Assembly (NCBI GenBank): GCA_023251875.1
Contig: JAHEXY010000003.1
Span: 310,001-374,000, forward strand
Length of the DNA stretch: 64,000 nucleotides
Source: Bacteroidota bacterium
GTDB lineage: Bacteria; Bacteroidota; Bacteroidia; JAHEXY01
Direction of reading: 5' to 3'
Part shown: one piece after another, positions 61,718-64,000 of the stretch
Layout of the letters: each line of letters starts with the position of its first letter
How positions within the stretch are numbered: the stretch's first letter is position 1
Translations under genes and position numbers: made by a program
The notes under the pieces: model-generated
Told to the model about the DNA's origin: nothing
What the model saw: the letters and a program-made list of their open reading frames with translations, nothing else
Database searches by the model: none

Positions 61718-64000
61718 ATGAAACATCTCTTTATACTCTTATTATTTTTAAACTCTTATTTGGCATTTTCAGCAAACCGCTATTGGGTAGCCGGCTCTTC
61801 TTCAAATTGGAATAATACGGCCAATTGGTCAACAACTTCAGGAGGAACAGGAGGTAGTGCCGTACCTGTAGCAGCCGATGCTGTTATTTTTGATGGTGGC
61901 GGTGTAGGGGATTGTGCCATTGATTTAAATGCAAGCGTTACTACTATTGCCATAAATAGTGGCTATACTGGTACCGTTACTCAAAACGCAGGCATTACAA
62001 TAGCTACTTCAAGCACATTTACAATTGCGGCAGGTACGTTTACCGGAGGTAATAGTGACATTGATATAAATAGCACGTTCACAATTAGTGGTGGAACTTT
62101 TACTTCAACTACAGGTAATTTCTATTTAAATGGAGCGTGGACTCATACAGCCGGTGGTACCTTTAATCATAATAACGGAAGTATAATTAGTGATGCTTCT
62201 GCAGATAGGACTTGGAATTTTATTACTAGCGAAACTTTTTACAATCTTAACATCAACCATACTGGTAATACGTATGATCTATTTGTTTCGGCAGGTGATA
62301 ATTTAATTGTTACCAATACGCTACTGTTAACAAATGGAATTCTTACCCAAAATGATGCGGCTGCTAAATTAACTGCCCAAGCCAATGTAACTATAGCTTC
62401 AACTTGGGATGGTGGTACCTGTGATATTGAATTTACCGGCTCTGTAGCTGTACAAGATTTTGATTTAACAGGGGCAACGGCATTACATACTTCTCCCATT
62501 ACAATTAATAAAGCAAGTGGAAAAGTTCGTTTGCTTTCGGCACTTACAGCAGCCGGTTTGGTTACCATTACTTCCGGAGAGCTTGATCTAAATACCTATA
62601 CCTTCACTTCTAGTGGCGGCTTTACTCAAACAGGAGGAATATTTACTTCAGGTGCCGCTACCATGGATTTTAATACGTCCGACTTTACCTTAAGTGGTGG
62701 TACTTTTAATGCTACTACAGGAAATTGGAATTTAGATGGAGCCTTTACCCATACTGCCGGTGGTACTTTTAACTTAAATAACTGTAATTTAATTTGTGAT
62801 TTTACGGCCGATAGAACATGGAATTTTGCTACCTCTGAAACTTTCTATAATCTTACCATCAATAATACGGCCAATACATACGATCTATTTGTTTCGGCAG
62901 GTGATAATTTAATTGTTACCAATACGCTACTGTTAACCAATGGAATTCTTACCCAAAATGATGCGGCTGCTAAATTAACTGCCCAAGCCAATGTAACTAT
63001 AGCTTCAACTTGGGATGGTGGTACCTGTGATATTGAATTTACCGGCTCTGTGGCTGTACAAGATTTTGATTTAACAGGGGCAACGGCATTACATACTTCT
63101 CCCATTACAATTAATAAAGCAAGTGGAAAAGTTCGTTTGCTTTCGGCACTTACAGCAGCCGGTTTGGTTACCATTACTTCCGGAGAGCTTGATCTAAATA
63201 CTTATACCCTCACTTCTAGTGGCGGCTTTACTCAAACAGGAGGAATATTTACTTCAGGTGCCGCTACCATGGATTTTAATACGTCCGACTTTACCTTAAG
63301 TGGTGGTACCTTTAATGCTACTACTGGTACATGGTATTTAGATGGTACCTTTACCCATACTGCCGGTGGTACTTTTAACTTAAATAACTGTAATTTAATT
63401 TGTGATTTTACGGCCGATAGAACATGGAATTTTGCTACCTCTGAAACTTTCTATAACCTTACTATCAACAATACAGCTAGTACGTATGATCTATTTATTT
63501 CTGCAGGTGATAATTTAATTGTTACCAATACGCTGCTGTTAACCAATGGAATTCTTACCCAAAATGATGCGGCTGCTAAATTAACTGCCCAAGCCAATGT
63601 AACTATAGCTTCAACTTGGGATGGTGGTACATGTGATATTGAATTTACCGGCTCTGTAGCTGTACAAGATTTTGATTTAACAGGAGCTGCTGCTTTACAT
63701 ACAGGAGATATTACCATTAATAAAGCAAGTGGAAAAGTTCGCTTACTTTCAGCACTTACAGCAGCCGGTTTGGTTACCGTCACATCAGGTGAGCTTGATC
63801 TAAATACTTATACCCTCACTTCTAGTGGCGGCTTTACTCAAACAGGAGGAATATTTACTTCAGGTGCCGCTACCATGGATTTTAATACTTCCAACTTTAC
63901 CTTAAGTGGAGGTACATTTAATGCTACTACTGGTACATGGTATTTAGATGGTACCTTTACCCATACTGCCGGTGGTACTTTTAACTTAAATAACTGTAAT
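61718..64000 (+). CDS. Giant adhesin-like secreted protein with 606-bp repeats, 3' truncated by window
   Basis: The frame is open from the ATG at 61718 to the last base: 761 codons with no stop. A signal peptide (MKHLFILLLFLNSYLAFSA) precedes NRYWVAGSSSNWNNTANWS, the start often seen in giant Bacteroidota surface proteins, then a low-complexity beta region rich in Thr, Gly and Asn. From about 62239 it is built of near-identical 202-residue units (606 bp), each with GGTFNLNN-, LTINNT- and ITINKASGKVRLLSAL-type strands. At least 2.9 units are in view. Such proteins are usually adhesins exported by T9SS; the C-terminus is outside the window. The minus-strand frames over each unit are shadows of the repeat. 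Confidence 0.88.
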   Translation, partial: MKHLFILLLFLNSYLAFSANRYWVAGSSSNWNNTANWSTTSGGTGGSAVPVAADAVIFDGGGVGDCAIDLNASVTTIAINSGYTGTVTQNAGITIATSSTFTIAAGTFTGGNSDIDINSTFTISGGTFTSTTGNFYLNGAWTHTAGGTFNHNNGSIISDASADRTWNFITSETFYNLNINHTGNTYDLFVSAGDNLIVTNTLLLTNGILTQNDAAAKLTAQANVTIASTWDGGTCDIEFTGSVAVQDFDLTGATALHTSPITINKASGKVRLLSALTAAGLVTITSGELDLNTYTFTSSGGFTQTGGIFTSGAATMDFNTSDFTLSGGTFNATTGNWNLDGAFTHTAGGTFNLNNCNLICDFTADRTWNFATSETFYNLTINNTANTYDLFVSAGDNLIVTNTLLLTNGILTQNDAAAKLTAQANVTIASTWDGGTCDIEFTGSVAVQDFDLTGATALHTSPITINKASGKVRLLSALTAAGLVTITSGELDLNTYTLTSSGGFTQTGGIFTSGAATMDFNTSDFTLSGGTFNATTGTWYLDGTFTHTAGGTFNLNNCNLICDFTADRTWNFATSETFYNLTINNTASTYDLFISAGDNLIVTNTLLLTNGILTQNDAAAKLTAQANVTIASTWDGGTCDIEFTGSVAVQDFDLTGAAALHTGDITINKASGKVRLLSALTAAGLVTVTSGELDLNTYTLTSSGGFTQTGGIFTSGAATMDFNTSNFTLSGGTFNATTGTWYLDGTFTHTAGGTFNLNNCN
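62239..64000 (+). repeat. Tandem 606-bp coding repeat, at least 2.9 copies
   Basis: Copies start at 62239, 62845 and 63451. Long blocks are identical (for example GATAATTTAATTGTTACCAA onward), with scattered, often synonymous changes. A partial diverged half unit lies before 62239. The array runs off the window edge. Confidence 0.92.

Noticed and set aside
62239-63783. Three similar minus-strand frames of 109-110 codons at 606-bp spacing
   Set aside because: They are antisense shadows of the tandem coding repeat; the plus strand is one open frame with a signal peptide and sensible protein sequence.

Overview
The window is AT-rich (roughly two-thirds A+T) and reads as a chromosomal segment of a Bacteroidota bacterium. 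The evidence is six secreted proteins ending in type IX secretion (T9SS type A) C-terminal sorting domains, TAnnTTTG-type -7 promoter elements, a TonB-dependent receptor with an N-terminal carboxypeptidase-like domain, a short NuoG, and families such as DUF4139, DUF3127, DUF1456 and SpvB/RHS surface proteins. No integrase, transposase, phage module, rRNA or CRISPR was seen. There is one tRNA (anticodon CAT).

Layout. 1-5 kb: end of a DUF4139 protein, an orphan nuoG, a dicarboxylate symporter and a secreted esterase with Ig-like modules. 5-17 kb: a large hybrid histidine kinase, an AtuA-family protein, an MFS transporter, then a co-directional run of GNAT, MsrA lipoprotein, YqgE, FKBP lipoprotein, MBOAT acyltransferase and SGNH-like protein, closed by a convergent UbiA-like gene. 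17-30 kb: a T9SS protein with a duplicated N-terminal domain, a DEAD-box helicase with DUF1456, DUF3127, glmM, a beta-helix T9SS protein, an SPFH protein and the tRNA. 30-39 kb: an O-methyltransferase-like gene, a TonB receptor cluster, and lpxB-spoIID/lytB-comEC. 39-64 kb: a surface-protein region.

The most unusual part is 39.4-64 kb. A cytoplasmic alpha-helical repeat protein of about 510 residues precedes a 2541-residue SpvB-like secreted protein and, 19 bp later, a 1530-residue RHS protein with a non-repetitive 219-residue C-terminal tail. An esterase, a BNR-propeller protein and a fibre protein with 24 17-residue repeats plus an endosialidase-type chaperone domain follow. A second ~510-residue helical-repeat paralogue then sits divergent to a giant adhesin-like gene made of near-identical 606-bp repeats that runs off the window. 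The SpvB/RHS pair resembles the shell subunits of Tc toxins, but both carry Sec signal peptides, there is no Tc A subunit, and no immunity gene is visible.

A second theme is a dispersed family of small GC-rich palindromes (CCCTCTCC...GGAGAGGG). They sit at gene ends, supply the last codons of nuoG and of the symporter, and are inserted in frame inside comEC. Three larger copies share a core but have arms that differ in sequence while staying complementary. Functional statements rest on motif recognition by eye; no database or structure search was run.
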